Assembly: GCA_944470555.2 (NCBI GenBank)
Contig: OX104129.1
Span: 46,409,998-46,473,997, forward strand
From: Heterobilharzia americana
Taxonomy: Eukaryota > Platyhelminthes > Trematoda > Strigeidida > Schistosomatidae
Length of the DNA stretch: 64,000 bases
Reading direction: 5' to 3'
The position numbers and the translations under genes are program-made. The first letter of the stretch is position 1, and each line of letters starts with the position of its first letter. Positions 24,535 through 35,399 of this stretch are shown here, piece after piece. The notes below the pieces were generated by a model. That model was not told where the DNA came from and ran no database searches. It worked only from the letters and a program-made list of their open reading frames with translations.

Positions 24535-26075
24535 TTAATCGTCATAATTTATATATTTACAGATATTTAGCTATGAAAATGAGTCGTTGGAAAGACAATT
24601 ATCTTTGTTGTAACCTTTATTCTGTTTGGTGTTTTTGTCTAGACTTTTTGATAGTTTAGGAAGATTAGGTATTAGTTCCTCCCTCTAGAAAAAAGACCTA
24701 ATGAGCGAAGAGGCATATTTCTCTGTAGTTAGATCTTTACCTCTGACTGGGCACTAATATACAGGTTAACAGTTCAATCTAAACACCAATCAAGTGGTAT
24801 AAAATTAATAAACGGTTACTATAGGTTTCAGATAAGTCAAAAAAATGATAAGTTTGAGAAGTAGTGATGCAAATAATCGACAGAGTAATAATATTGGATG
24901 AAAACTGGTAATTATAATAGTGTGAGGTAGGCTATTCCTAAGTAAATGACAAAGAAACTGTTCAAGTTAGTGGAGTGTCTCTCCTCAATTATTCTATCAT
25001 GAACAGTAAATAGTTATGCGAAAACCATAAGACTAATGAATATTGATAGAACAAGAGGGGGAAAAGGTTCACAAAGTAATTCAAAAAGTAACATCACACT
25101 GACGACAGCGATAATGCAAACGGTTGAGTAGAAAGGTTACGATTGTAAGTGTGGATTGTAGTTGCCTATGTCAAGTAAATGAATGCGTATTCTATGCTTT
25201 AAATTAGCTCGTACACGACGAATAATTTTAAGTGCTTTGCCAGTAACCACTTGGTGTCCAGTGTCAACTAAGTATGCAAATATGGAGCCTTTTATTGTTC
25301 TATTCTATCCTTTATTCAATCATCATGGGTGGTGCAAAGAAATTTGACAATCGACCTGCCTCAATATATGCCTAATGTAACTACCTGTACAAAATCTATT
25401 ATTTTATTTCAACACGTTGAAAACATATTTCTTCAATGTTGGCGAAAATTTAGTCTTTTCCTTATGTTACGAGAGGTAACCAGCCAAAATGTGTAAGTCT
25501 AAAGAATGAGACTAATCCATCTCCAGCAACATTTTTACTATGTGTAATCAATCAGGATAGCGATTCCCATAGCTCACCGACCACATTTCGTAATCAACAT
25601 GAATGACCTTTGTACAGGTTTTGAGCAGTACATGACAAAGATTACATTTCGGTGGTCGATTCGTCTGGCTTTACTTCTTATCTAAAAGAAAAATCAAAAA
25701 AGTAATTTCACCAGGTAACATCATAACCTGCAGTACTCACATTGACTTAGAAACAGCGTTGCGGCCGGTGAAATGTTGTTGAGTAGCAATTAATTTTTAA
25801 TCTTGACAAGAATATTCTTTGAACTGGCAAAAGGACTTTTGCACAGGATAATTAGTGACTAGCAGGATTTCAAGGCTTTTAGTATGTAGTAATTAAAGAA
25901 GTCCGCATTTGAAGCAGAACTATTTAGTTCCGGTATAAACTATTTTTTAGAAAGCATGGGTACTAACGTTTCCTCTAATCATTGCAGTACAGCTTTTTCT
26001 TATCGGCAGTGGTAAGAAGTATATACTTTTAGGCACGTGAAGAGAAATATTTTTCAAAAGAATTATGCGTTTTCG
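24535..26075. other. No recognisable feature
   Basis: No motif, RNA gene or repeat is recognised. It may include the 5' part of the PLE that follows. Confidence 0.4.
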
Positions 26076-26079
26076 AGAC

Positions 26080-27360
26080 AGCCTTATGTTTTGTTTTGTA
26101 TCCGACTGGTTGGTTCCATAATCCCACGTCTATACTGAGTACCAAAAATTCATGAAGCAGGATGTGGTTGGTTCTCCTTACCACTGAATCACTCAGTGGC
26201 TTGCTGAAATGTTTGAACCTGTTAGAATGCAAGTATCTAGTTTTTCCATCCGTGGTACAGAATGATAAAATTGCTATGGGGTCACCGTTTTGACCACTGT
26301 CAGTATATTTCTTCGTTTTGGAATACAGAATACTCAACTTTGCCAAATCATAAGCTGCTTCAATTTTTTAGAAAGTATATGGATGATACGTTTGTTGTTT
26401 GTAATAAAGATGTTGAGTTAAACAGTGTTCACCTATATTCATTGACTACCATCAAGCTCTTAGGGTCAACTTTGAGAAGGAATCGGAACCAGCTATTCCT
26501 TTTCTCACCAGATGTAGCATTGGATTCATTAACAATTTCATCGACAAAAAGGTAACATGGAATGATAACTAACTAATATTTATAGTTGAGTGCCGGTCAA
26601 AAGGGAGAGAAATCTTGTCCCCTCTCTCTGCTACTGAATAAGAAACAACTGCTGTGAAGATTAAATTTTGAGGGGGTTGTGGAGATTTGGAAATATTTCA
26701 AGTTGTTATTCATCGAAGATTGTTTTGATGCAGAGCTATCGTTTTTACAAAGCACATACATCAAAACGGTTATCCCTTCTTTTTTATTGATAAAAACATC
26801 AAAGAAAGAAATAACAAACTTGTCACTCACACGGTTTCAAAAAATCATTGTTCATGAACTTAGAATTTAAAGGTGATCAAGCATCAGATATATGCAAGGA
26901 CAGCTGATGTAGACTTATCAATGGAACATTCTTCGCAGAAGACTACAATTTATTTTTACCAGCCATAAACCTTTCTCCGTTTTCATGAAAGGCAAGCTCT
27001 GTAGTCTTGTCGCCTCCATGTAAATCTCCCAGTTTGCCTGCTTTTGTGAAGCAAGGGACATCAACCGTAGCCAGAAAATACTACAAGTATACCAGAATAA
27101 GTTCCTGCTTGGTTTCATAAAGTGAAAGGGAGTCTGTTACAGGTTCTATTCTACAACATTTGGTTGATTTCTATCACTCAAGAAACCTAGACAATGGCTT
27201 TAAAACTGTTTGTCGAACCCGCCCAAACCTCCCACGATTTATTCGTTTTCAACTCCTGAAAGCAGCTGAGGCCCTAGCTATCCTTGAACTAAAGCCTTAT
27301 CTGTACATGAAAAAAGAACTACGTACAGTTAACTTATCTAATCTTTTCACATAATACTTT
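26080..27360 (+). mobile_element. Penelope-like element P2, most complete copy (RT + GIY-YIG)
   Basis: PLE landmarks are found in order, in changing frames. These are PRLY-VPKIH near 26,135 (the family's GLPKIHK block), QWLAEMFEPVR near 26,196-26,225, and DKIAMGSPF at 26,264-26,290. The catalytic box KYMDDTFVVCN lies near 26,370-26,405 with both Asp residues intact. The GIY-YIG start appears as FACFCEARDINRS near 27,033-27,073, against a family pattern CxCGxxYIGRT, so the YIG core is altered. The C-terminal block AEALAILELKPYLYMKKELR is near 27,266-27,325. A 3' tail of a family A SINE in reverse orientation lies inside at about 26,690-26,725. Frameshifts and stops make it non-functional. Confidence 0.78.
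26640..26740 (-). repeat. SINE 3' tail (family A) nested in the PLE
   Basis: The reverse strand contains ATGAATAACAACTTGAAATA, identical over 20 bases to the end of the SINE at 29.3 kb. It lies between the RT and GIY-YIG parts of the PLE, suggesting insertion into it. Confidence 0.45.
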
Positions 27361-27364
27361 ACTA

Positions 27365-29030
27365 GTCTGCCATCAGTTTTGAACTGCTTTCTCAGTTATA
27401 TGCATTCTAAGAAACACTCTATATATTACGCAATCCACTTTATTATCATTCATATTTCAGATGTTATCATAATAATAAGTACCCATATCATCATCATCAT
27501 TATTTTATAGTGTTTACTTTTCCGTATATGATATACTTTTTCAAATATCATGTATCTATGAGTGTAAACGTTCAAAACAAATTTGTTGAAGAAAACTTTT
27601 CTCAATTAAAAATAAGTGTAATTGATTGATTCTACCCTACCTAAGAAGCTGCTTGCGTAGAAGTTTCATCTCAACTTATACAATTAGCACAAAACTCTTT
27701 CAAAATAAGTCACAAAAGCAGAACTCAATTTTTACCTTAGGAACACTTAGCCACCCAGATAAATCTTAACTTTATTTTCAGGCAAGTCGATAGATTTGCA
27801 TTTTTTAACATAAATATTGAGTTTATCTAAGAAAGAAAGAAAAAAGCACGGTAATGTCAACAACTTCGATATGTTTAACCATCGATTAACTCTTTTTGAG
27901 AAGTAAAAATGAATTAGGCAAATATTTTAAAATGGCAATCCTTTTATCAAGAAAATAATACTTTTCTAAAGCACCGGAACTGGAATACTGTTGATACTAA
28001 AATGACTGACATTCAAGTGTCATATATTTGATGAGGATGTAAGGTGGTTGTAGGCATTAATACAATTATGCTTGTTACAGCACTGGATGCAGATGTGCGG
28101 AAACATTTTCTCAATTTAAATATCTCCCTCTATTTGTTTGTGTGTGTCCGTGTATATGCACTGAAACAGCACAGGTGTGTTGTATACCCTTGTATGTAAG
28201 CCGAAAATATAGTTAAGTGATTAAACAAGTCAGTGAATCAGTGTGTAGGCATACGTACCTATATAGGAAACTTCGTATACCGGATGTGTGGTATTGAGAA
28301 AAAAGTGAGTCCTATGACTTCCGATGTAATTCAACCTCACAATTGTTAGGTAGACATATTGTTTTTTAGTTTGGAAGTGTTTAAAATTAATATTGAATAA
28401 TAGCATATCATTGTAGTAAGTTAAGATGAATAGTAAGCAAAATAAATATTGATGGTGAAAACGTTTGGACTATAAAAATACAGAAATTTTATACAAAATG
28501 TGACTGTTTCTAAAATATCAGTATCTGATAGGAAGACTTATTACATAAACCTGAACTACAAAACTAATCGGATGTTGTTCATAGTCATTTCATAGATGTA
28601 AATTGTTGGACACAAAGGGTAACAGTGGGACATACTTAAAATAGCTATCATTGGATGGCCTCAGCAGGAATTACCTTTGAATTTTAAATTGTTTACGACG
28701 GTGACGACCTTATTCGAAAAAGGACGTGGGCCAAGACTTAAATGACCAACGACAAGGTTATTGGCTTAATGTTTGAAAAGTTATTTCAAGGGGTTAAGTT
28801 ACTAACCGGGTCTGAATTCCGGTTCACTTGTTGTAACGCTTGTCCAGCCTGTATATTGATGAGTAACTTGCTACTTTTCATTCATCGTCACACCAGCTGC
28901 ACTTTAAGACCACATATATTGACACGGTTTTTAACTGCTCATTTACAGCATTCCACACCGATCATCCAGTTTATAAGCATTTATTTTGGTAATTTATTTC
29001 ACAGTTGTGACAGTCAGATGGAATCTTAAA
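27365..29030. other. No recognisable gene
   Basis: A short CAT-rich stretch lies near 27,485-27,505. The 95-codon frame at 28,742-29,029 has no recognisable domain. Confidence 0.4.
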
Positions 29031-29345
29031 GGCAAATACTAATTAAATTTTGAGTGAGGTGTGGGGATTTGAAGGACAGTTACTCAACGATTACATTGAG
29101 TGGAGGTTGCGCTATATCGTGAGCTAACAGAAGTTGGAAATATGGAGCATTGGATTCTGACCCAGTGGCTCAATGGTAATGTGCTGGCCACGGAACCTGA
29201 AGGTCACGGGTCCGGTCACTGGTGGGGTCGTGGGTACGCACTGCTGAGGAGTCCCATACTAGGACCAAACAGCTGTCCAATGCTCCCAGGCTTTCTTTGT
29301 TCCTCCAACTGATATCAGTCTACAATGAATAACAACTTGAAATAC
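29030..29345 (+). repeat. tRNA-related SINE with near-complete hammerhead (family A)
   Basis: This is the best family A copy. The A box TGGCTCAATGGTAA is at 29,166-29,179 and the B-box-like GGGTCCGGTCA at 29,208-29,218. The phrase CACTGGTGGGGTCGTGGGTA follows, then the hammerhead at 29,238-29,283. The tail is CTCCCAGGCTTTC, AACTGATATCAGTC and ATGAATAACAACTTG. Neither box is perfect, so present-day Pol III activity is uncertain. A 70-codon frame over it (29,100-29,312) is not a gene. Confidence 0.7.
29238..29283 (+). ncRNA. Type I hammerhead ribozyme-like motif (family A)
   Basis: Stem I 5' strand GCACTG lies at 29,238-29,243, and the core CTGAGGA at 29,244-29,250 matches CTGANGA. Stem II GTCC/GGAC with loop CATACTA is perfect (29,251-29,265). 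The GAAA strand reads CAAA at 29,266-29,269. ACAGCTGT at 29,269-29,276 is a perfect palindrome serving as stem III. The cleavage triplet GTC is at 29,275-29,277, and stem I 3' strand CAATGC at 29,278-29,283 has one mismatch to GCACTG. One core base therefore differs from consensus. Since G12 of GAAA is catalytic, this copy is probably inactive, while its parent was probably active. Confidence 0.7.
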
Positions 29346-30366
29346 TAACTTAATTTTGTTTCCTCGATTTAAAGGCATTCTGTATAGAAACATTCTCTAT
29401 TCTGTTTTGTATACACATGTTACTGGCAGTTAATTTAGATTGGGGAAGTCACCTACTTCAACTACTGAACAACATCATCAGAAATTTTAGAAATATTTAA
29501 AGTTTCATGTAACCCCAAAGTTTATTTTCAGTAGTAGTCGTAAAAACAGCAAACGTTTTTCCTGTATTCAACATGAGTATCGTTATACCTGGTCGGTAAA
29601 AGATGAGGGTTACCAGAGCAATTCGAATATGTTGAGTTAGTTTTCAAATAACTGGTTATGAGGTGTCTGTATCCGACTGGTTGCATCTTGTGCGTACTTA
29701 ATAATTCAATCACTGTAACTTCGAAGTTCTTCTATTGTTAAACAACCAGGAGTATTAAATGAGCATCATTATTATCTTCTCTGAAAGACAACAGTGATTG
29801 ACAGTGTAATTAGCACCTTAAATCACATAAAACAGGTGTTTATCTCATTTATTACACTAATGGTTAAGTGTAAATTGAGCTACGTTATCATGGATTTATT
29901 CAGATTTCATGCAAAGTTCTCTTGAGCTCTTTGTAGCTGCAGAATAAAATTTAACCGTTTATTTGTTATATAATTCTCTAAAAGCGGAAGGTACGTATTA
30001 AGAATGGAAGCCATTTTATTATCAAGTTACCAGTTTCTTTTATTGAAGAGTATCACAGAACGTATGCAAAGAAATACCTCTTATTCTATTACAGATTTCT
30101 TCAAGATTCTACAGGTTCCTAATTTTGTTCGAAAACACCAGGAAATAAGGTTGTACAATTTAAATAACTGAATATTTATACTTTAGAATTCATTTAGGCG
30201 CTGTTAGGAATCCTTAAAATCCACCAAGTGTTAGGAGGTTTAAGCAGCTGCAATTTTTACTGTTCAATCAGCTTAACATTACCTTCCAGCTTCATGCAAG
30301 GGTATAAAGCATCGGGATTAAAAACGTCTGCTGTTAGATCGTCAAGATGTAGGTTAAGACATCACT
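29346..30366. other. No recognisable feature
   Basis: No gene or repeat is recognised. A 168-codon frame (30,228-30,734) begins here only by running into the RTE fragment. Confidence 0.4.
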
Positions 30367-30379
30367 TTATAAACTTCTT
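30367..30379. repeat. TSD of RTE copy 3 (5' side)
   Basis: TTATAAACTTCTT, identical to 30,893-30,905. Confidence 0.9.
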
Positions 30380-30892
30380 CGCCTTTGACAGCGTCGACCG
30401 AGAAGTAATTTGCCAACTGCTCAAACACTATGGAATTACAAAATCCTTTATCAATCTCGCTCAACAGCCATATGAAGACTCCACATGCCAAGTAATTCAC
30501 AATGAGAAGCTCAGTGATGCTTTTGAAATGAAGACAGGAGTCAAACAAGGCTGCCACCTACTATCACCCATGATATTCCCGATTGTAGTGGACTGGATCA
30601 TGCAGCAAGCCGTGAGGAATGAGAAGAGGGGGAGGAGATCCCATGAGAAGACTTGGATTTCGCAGATGACTTGTGTGCGCCAGGCCAGTTGCTCCAGTGG
30701 AATCCAAAGGGGAAGCGACGAGTTGGGTGTGTGAGCGAGGGTGACATGGAGCAGATCATGTAAGGAAGAAATGAGAGCTTGTGGCTGTCGTGGGGCCCGG
30801 TTGAAAAGACTGCAGAGAACAGAGTGGAATGGAGACGTGCTACTGAAGCCCTATGTTCCATTATGAACCCAAGGGACAAATAATAATAATTA
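30380..30892 (+). mobile_element. Short RTE copy 3, 5'-truncated and internally deleted
   Basis: It is flanked by a perfect 13-bp TSD, TTATAAACTTCTT, at 30,367-30,379 and 30,893-30,905. The insert starts inside RT motif A (CGCCTTTGACAGCGTCGACC, protein FDSVDRE) and runs through CQVIHNEKLSDAFEMKTGVK to the active-site region (DFADDLC in the parent). It then jumps near 30,673-30,680 to the C-terminal domain (QA...SGIQRGSDELG, parent RQALEWNPHGKRRVG). It ends AACCCAAGGGACAAATAATA with the TAA-type tail. Roughly 600 bases of the parent are missing. 5' truncation is usual for these elements; the internal deletion is less so. Confidence 0.88.
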
Positions 30893-30905
30893 TTATAAAC
30901 TTCTT
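30893..30905. repeat. TSD of RTE copy 3 (3' side)
   Basis: TTATAAACTTCTT, identical to 30,367-30,379, directly after the AT-rich tail. Confidence 0.9.
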
Positions 30906-31785
30906 AATAATTGCGGTTGTTAGAAAAATTAAAATTCGTGCTTAGAAACATTCTCTAAACGTTTCTGAAAGCATAATAGTAGAGAGTTAGACTGGCCAAC
31001 CAGTGACAGTTACCGGTTCTCCTTCTACTTTAACCAAGTTCTTCTAACTTGAAATATTACTAGTGTTTGTAAATTTTAATCTATAAACTAATAGCTGATA
31101 TGCATGATGTAAATTTCATGGAACTTCAAGTCTGGTTGCGTAATTTTTGTCGTCTGTCATTTGTTACACCTGGAGGATAGTTGTTTTGAAACTGACTAAA
31201 TCTGACAGAATTTCATACACCATGATAATATAGGCAATCAGTCTTTCACTGAGTTCAAATATGATGCATCACTGTATATTAATTCAAATAAAAAGAGATT
31301 CGAATTTATTAACAAGCAGTAAGTTATTAATTTAACAATAGGTTTCACAAAGCTTATTCTCTATATCTTCAATCGTAGTGAGTTTCAGGGATTTATATTT
31401 TGAGGGAATTCTAATACGTCTGAGAACAAAACCTACTGTTATTTTCTCTTAACAAATTCTTATTTAGCTACAACTACTATGTCTATGTACATAACACGTT
31501 CCAGTATTCCTGTCCTGTATTTTAGAGGGGAGGGATGTCACAACATTTTCTGTCCTATTTTATTTGTAATTAGTGATAACAACCAATCTAAGCTTCGTAT
31601 TTTTATATGAGCTGGATAGCTGCTAATAATGAAGAAGTGATACTATTTATTCGACCTCTTTTATTTAAAACTGTGAAGATACGCATGTAAAAGCATTTTA
31701 ATCTAAAGGTATAATCGCTTAACTTCATCTAATCGAAGGTGAACAGCTAAGGCTTATCTTCTTTTATAGTCACACAACACTTAGT
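30906..31785. other. No recognisable feature
   Basis: No motif or repeat is recognised. Confidence 0.4.
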
Positions 31786-31789
31786 TGTC

Positions 31790-32035
31790 CTCAGAATTCA
31801 CAAATGTCCCTGGTATGATAGACTGTTGAAGCCAACTGGCAAGGAACCCTACTGGACATAGATTTCGTGCTAGTTGGCACTTATCAGCAAGACATACCTT
31901 TGGCCATGAAGAAACTGATGTCGCTTCTTGGATTTGAAACTGCATCCTTCAGTGCTATTTTGACAGCGACTGACCTCATGCAGAACTAGATTAGTAACCA
32001 GTTTCATGCTATTAAGTCCTGAATGTTGACTAAAT
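31790..32035 (-). repeat. tRNA-related SINE with hammerhead (family C, copy C2)
   Basis: The reverse strand follows the same block order as 13,376-13,625. It has AACATTCAGGACTTAATAGC, CTAGTTCTGCATGAGGTCAG, the B-box-like GTTTCAAATCC, GACATCAGTTTCTTCATGGC, and then the hammerhead and GGTTCCTTGCCAGTTGG. The hammerhead core reads CTGATAA (reverse of 31,881-31,887), one base from CTGATGA. Stem II is GTGC/GCAC with loop CAACTA and GAAA is intact, followed by ATCTATGTC. The core change predicts loss of cleavage. Confidence 0.65.
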
Positions 32036-32039
32036 TCTA

Positions 32040-32690
32040 TTCATCCTTCTACAATATGTTCACCAGGTTAGAGGACTCAGCAAAAATTATCCACTCATAT
32101 CTTAGAAGAATATTGTGCTAGTAATAATTAATTTTATTATTGTAAAATAATTGTGTTCAGGCAAAATTTTGATTATACGCAATCAGTCACTACTTAATTT
32201 TACTGCAATATATTCTTAGATAATATGAAGTATTATCTATGCAGTCATTTATTAGTATCAAAGGCAGATTACTTTGGGATGGGGTTTGACGAAGAATAGC
32301 ATATAATTACTTATTCTTCTTCTCAAGTAATTTGAAATTAAATAAAAAGAAGGAAGATAATTATATCTACACTGTCTGAATAGTTTTTTTTCTGTTTAAG
32401 TCCTGGTGAGATTTTTTGACTGCATTCCCTAATTAAGCCTAAAAATAATATCAGTCAAACGGGTAGAAGAGAGAAAAGTTATCCTAGTGAAAAATGAAAC
32501 AGTGTTATTATAAGGCGGTTAAATGTAATGGTAATTTATAAGAATTTTTTATTTAAAATTAATGCTGACTATGTACTTGAATATACTGTTCGTCTGCTTA
32601 CCATTTCTGCTAAGGAATGAAATAAGGTTTATATTTAGGAGCTATTAATTATATTCCTGTAGGACATACTTAAGGTTGAACATCGTATTA
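32040..32690. other. No recognisable feature
   Basis: No motif is recognised. Confidence 0.4.
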
Positions 32691-32694
32691 ATTT

Positions 32695-32882
32695 AGGCAG
32701 CCTAAAGTCTGGTTATTCTGATGATCAACTGATAAGTGAAACCATTTGAGATAGCCTCATATGGGAGCACTGATGTAGTTAATATACCTAAAAAAAGCTT
32801 TAATGGCAGTAGGATTGAAACCAGTGACCTACCATAACAGAGAGTTTTGTTATATGATACTTGTAATCTACGCTACTATGAC
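32695..32882 (-). repeat. tRNA-like SINE promoter region
   Basis: On the minus strand the A-box-like TAGCGTAGATTACA (reverse of 32,862-32,875) is followed, at tRNA-like spacing, by the B-box-like GGTTTCAATCC (reverse of 32,812-32,822). The arms do not close a full cloverleaf, so I favour a tRNA-derived SINE over a tRNA gene. It abuts the hammerhead cluster that starts at 32,885. Confidence 0.45.
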
Positions 32883-32884
32883 GC

Positions 32885-33395
32885 ATTGAAGTTCTCCACC
32901 TCTATTGGCAGACGGGCTACTACGTGGATGCCTTGATACTCTCTGATTATGTCGTAGTCTGCTTGGTGACCAAAGCTTTGGTGTTTGAAGCAATGCATAC
33001 TGAGATCGAGTCTCAGTGGGAACAATAACACTCATTCGGATACAGGTACATTGAGCTGGCCAGTTACAAATAGCAAGAAATGCTAAACAGTTCTTCGGGC
33101 AAAACCAGTCATAAAAGGAACATGTTTCGGATTTGTCAGCTAGACGCATCTGTCTCTCAGTGATTGCTATTTTCCCCAAAGAGACTTGAACCGAGGCTTA
33201 GTCACTTCGACATCAGAGCGTTGTCTACTAGGCCGTTGAGTAAGGGCAGCCACTCCTTGTACGACGTGCATAGTAGAGTCTTTGAGTCTTAGTGCGAACA
33301 ACATCACTCACTAAGAGGCAGGTACGTCCAGCTGAAAAGTCCCAAATGGAAAGAAACGGGCATCCTGAATTCTTGTGCCAGACACTATCCATAAA
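32885..33395. repeat. Cluster of family B hammerhead/Pol III units in +, - and + orientation (B2)
   Basis: Three partial units are interleaved. Plus unit 1 has the end block (TTGGCAGACGGGCTACTACG), A-box-like TGCTTGGTGACCAAAGC at 32,960-32,976, B box GATCGAGTCTC at 33,004-33,014, and a decayed hammerhead (CTGGCCA at 33,056, GAAA at 33,077-33,080). The minus unit has A-box-like GGCCTAGTAGACAACGC (reverse of 33,218-33,234), B box GGTTCAAGTCTC (reverse of 33,181-33,192) and a hammerhead remnant with stem II deleted (AGCTGACAAATCCGAAAC, near 33,150-33,125). Plus unit 2 keeps only TTGAGTCTTAGTG and a hammerhead (CTGAAAA at 33,332-33,338, GAAA at 33,353-33,356) ending in GGGCATCCTGAATTC. All three cores are mutated. 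Confidence 0.62.
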
Positions 33396-33399
33396 TAAT

Positions 33400-35395
33400 A
33401 CCTAAAAAAAGAATGATGTTTTCAATAATAAACCGATAAAAATGCAACAGAAACACAAGTACTCAAATCTGTTGCAAAGTGAGTATTATGATTTTTGGTG
33501 GTCGAATTGGAAAAATGAGCAGTCAGTGTCCAGTTGCAATTATTGATGTAATTTGGAAAAGATACCCTACAGTGTATAAGCTGAAATTCTGCATAAAAAT
33601 CCCTAAAAGTAAGCAAAGCACTAAAATAAAATTGTACCTGATAAAGATGAAGGATTTAACTAAATTTACAGCTCACATGAAGACACCTACACATAACAAT
33701 AACGACTTACTCAAGTCCATAAGCCAAGAAAATCAGTAGTATAATACGATCAAAGTGTTCAAAATAATATATTCTCTATTTTTTCCGGCACAAACTGATT
33801 TAGTGTCAACATTAGTTGACAAGTGACTAAAAAGTGCCTTAGTTTCATAGAGTAATAGTGATAACATAGTGAGTACCTAAATTATTTCTAATTTGATAAT
33901 GATGAAGTTATCTTGGGTTAAAGGGGAACATTATTCATTAAATCAAAATTCAGGGAAAATTAAAAATTTTTTAATACTTATCATGACTTGAGGATAGTGC
34001 GTGGAAGGAGTAGAAATTAATGAAATCGCCCGATTATGAGACGTACAGGAATAAAGTGAAAAGCTTGAAGAGCACTAAACCAATGATTATCCTCATCCTG
34101 AACCACGAATCTTCTCTAAAATTTCGTAGATAAAAAGTATAGATATTGTTATGCCCTTCTATGATAACTTCCATTGATGGACTTTGTACAGGATACTTAT
34201 TAATGAAAGGATCTTCTTGTGTCATCGGTAGATTTACACTAACTAGAGGAAAACAGCTCACCTACTTTTTTATCGTTCAGCCTACAGCTTACAATCAACC
34301 ACCAGTTCATCATCGAAGTCTCATCGCTTTTTGCCTTGACTTGTAGAAAAGAAAACGACAGTTTAAGTTTGCTTCAAAGACAGGTTTTAAAAAACTAATT
34401 CTGGTTCACTTTAGTGAGATGAAGAAACTATCACATCCAGTTTCGTAAATCCCTTTGTAATTTAAGATTATTTGTAGTTAATTTTCCAATCATTCAACAT
34501 CGTTATCCGCGATCTAAACTTCCTAAAGTTAGAATACAATAGTTTTATTTGTAAATATTTCTTTTCTATCCTTCAATATCCACGAGTGCATTTCAATTAG
34601 TTTGTTAACGCTTTCATTCTTCTGAACTGTAATTTTGAAATTTTTACATTTTGAAAGATTAAGCTATCATGTTTAAAATTTGTGAGACCGAAATCTTCTA
34701 GTCGAGGTGATAGTGCACTTGACTGACTAATCACAATAAAGCTGGGCTCAACAATGAGCAGCATATAGTGATGACAGATTCATTCGATTAAAGTTGACGT
34801 ATCTGTTAGTAATTGAAATCACTGTGAGTATAAGTATGCTGGTGTCTAGTAGGGAAATCTAGGACGCACGTTTCGTTCTTTTTGAAATTCATCAGCCGGT
34901 TGGTCGATTCGATTTAGATATAGCAAAAAATCACTACAAGTATAGAGAAGTAAATGCATATAGAGTTGAAAATATCTATCTTTATTTTTGAAAATGCAAA
35001 GACAATATTCATATATATGATATCCCTGTATTATTGTGTTCCAAAGTTTTATAATTTTGCTTACAACTGTACCAAAAATTTTCTAATGGAGTTTCTAATT
35101 TTACGATAAAGGTATATTTCTCTTGTATTGCTTTCATAATTTATGTATGCTAGATTTGACGTCTAATTTGCATTCAGTTTCATTCTACAATTTCAGTAGT
35201 ATATATGTGTACATATAATCTACATATTTATCAAAGGAGAAAATGTTGTGCAAGTAATCAGTCAGACAAGTGAAATATATCAGTTTTTATTTCTCAAGCA
35301 AAGTTGAAAGTTGCAAGTGGAAGAGCTCATTCTGTATAATCCATTTCTTTGAGGCTAACTGAATAAAAGATCGTTATCTTCCAAAGTGAGTGGTA
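33400..35395. other. No recognisable gene
   Basis: Contains the third copy of AAAGGGGAACAT at 33,920-33,931. The 86-codon frame at 33,479-33,739 has no recognisable domain and no supporting context. Confidence 0.4.
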
Positions 35396-35399
35396 GTGA

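Noticed and set aside
30228..30734. 168-codon open frame on the plus strand
   Set aside because: It starts in flanking DNA, crosses the TSD and runs into RTE copy 3, then through its internal deletion. It is a chance fusion and not a gene.
32715..32750. CTGATGA followed by GAAACC, hammerhead-like
   Set aside because: No stem II of the right length can form between the two boxes and no stem I partner is visible.
33479..33739. 86-codon plus-strand frame
   Set aside because: No recognisable domain, signal peptide or splice context; composition is like the flanking DNA.
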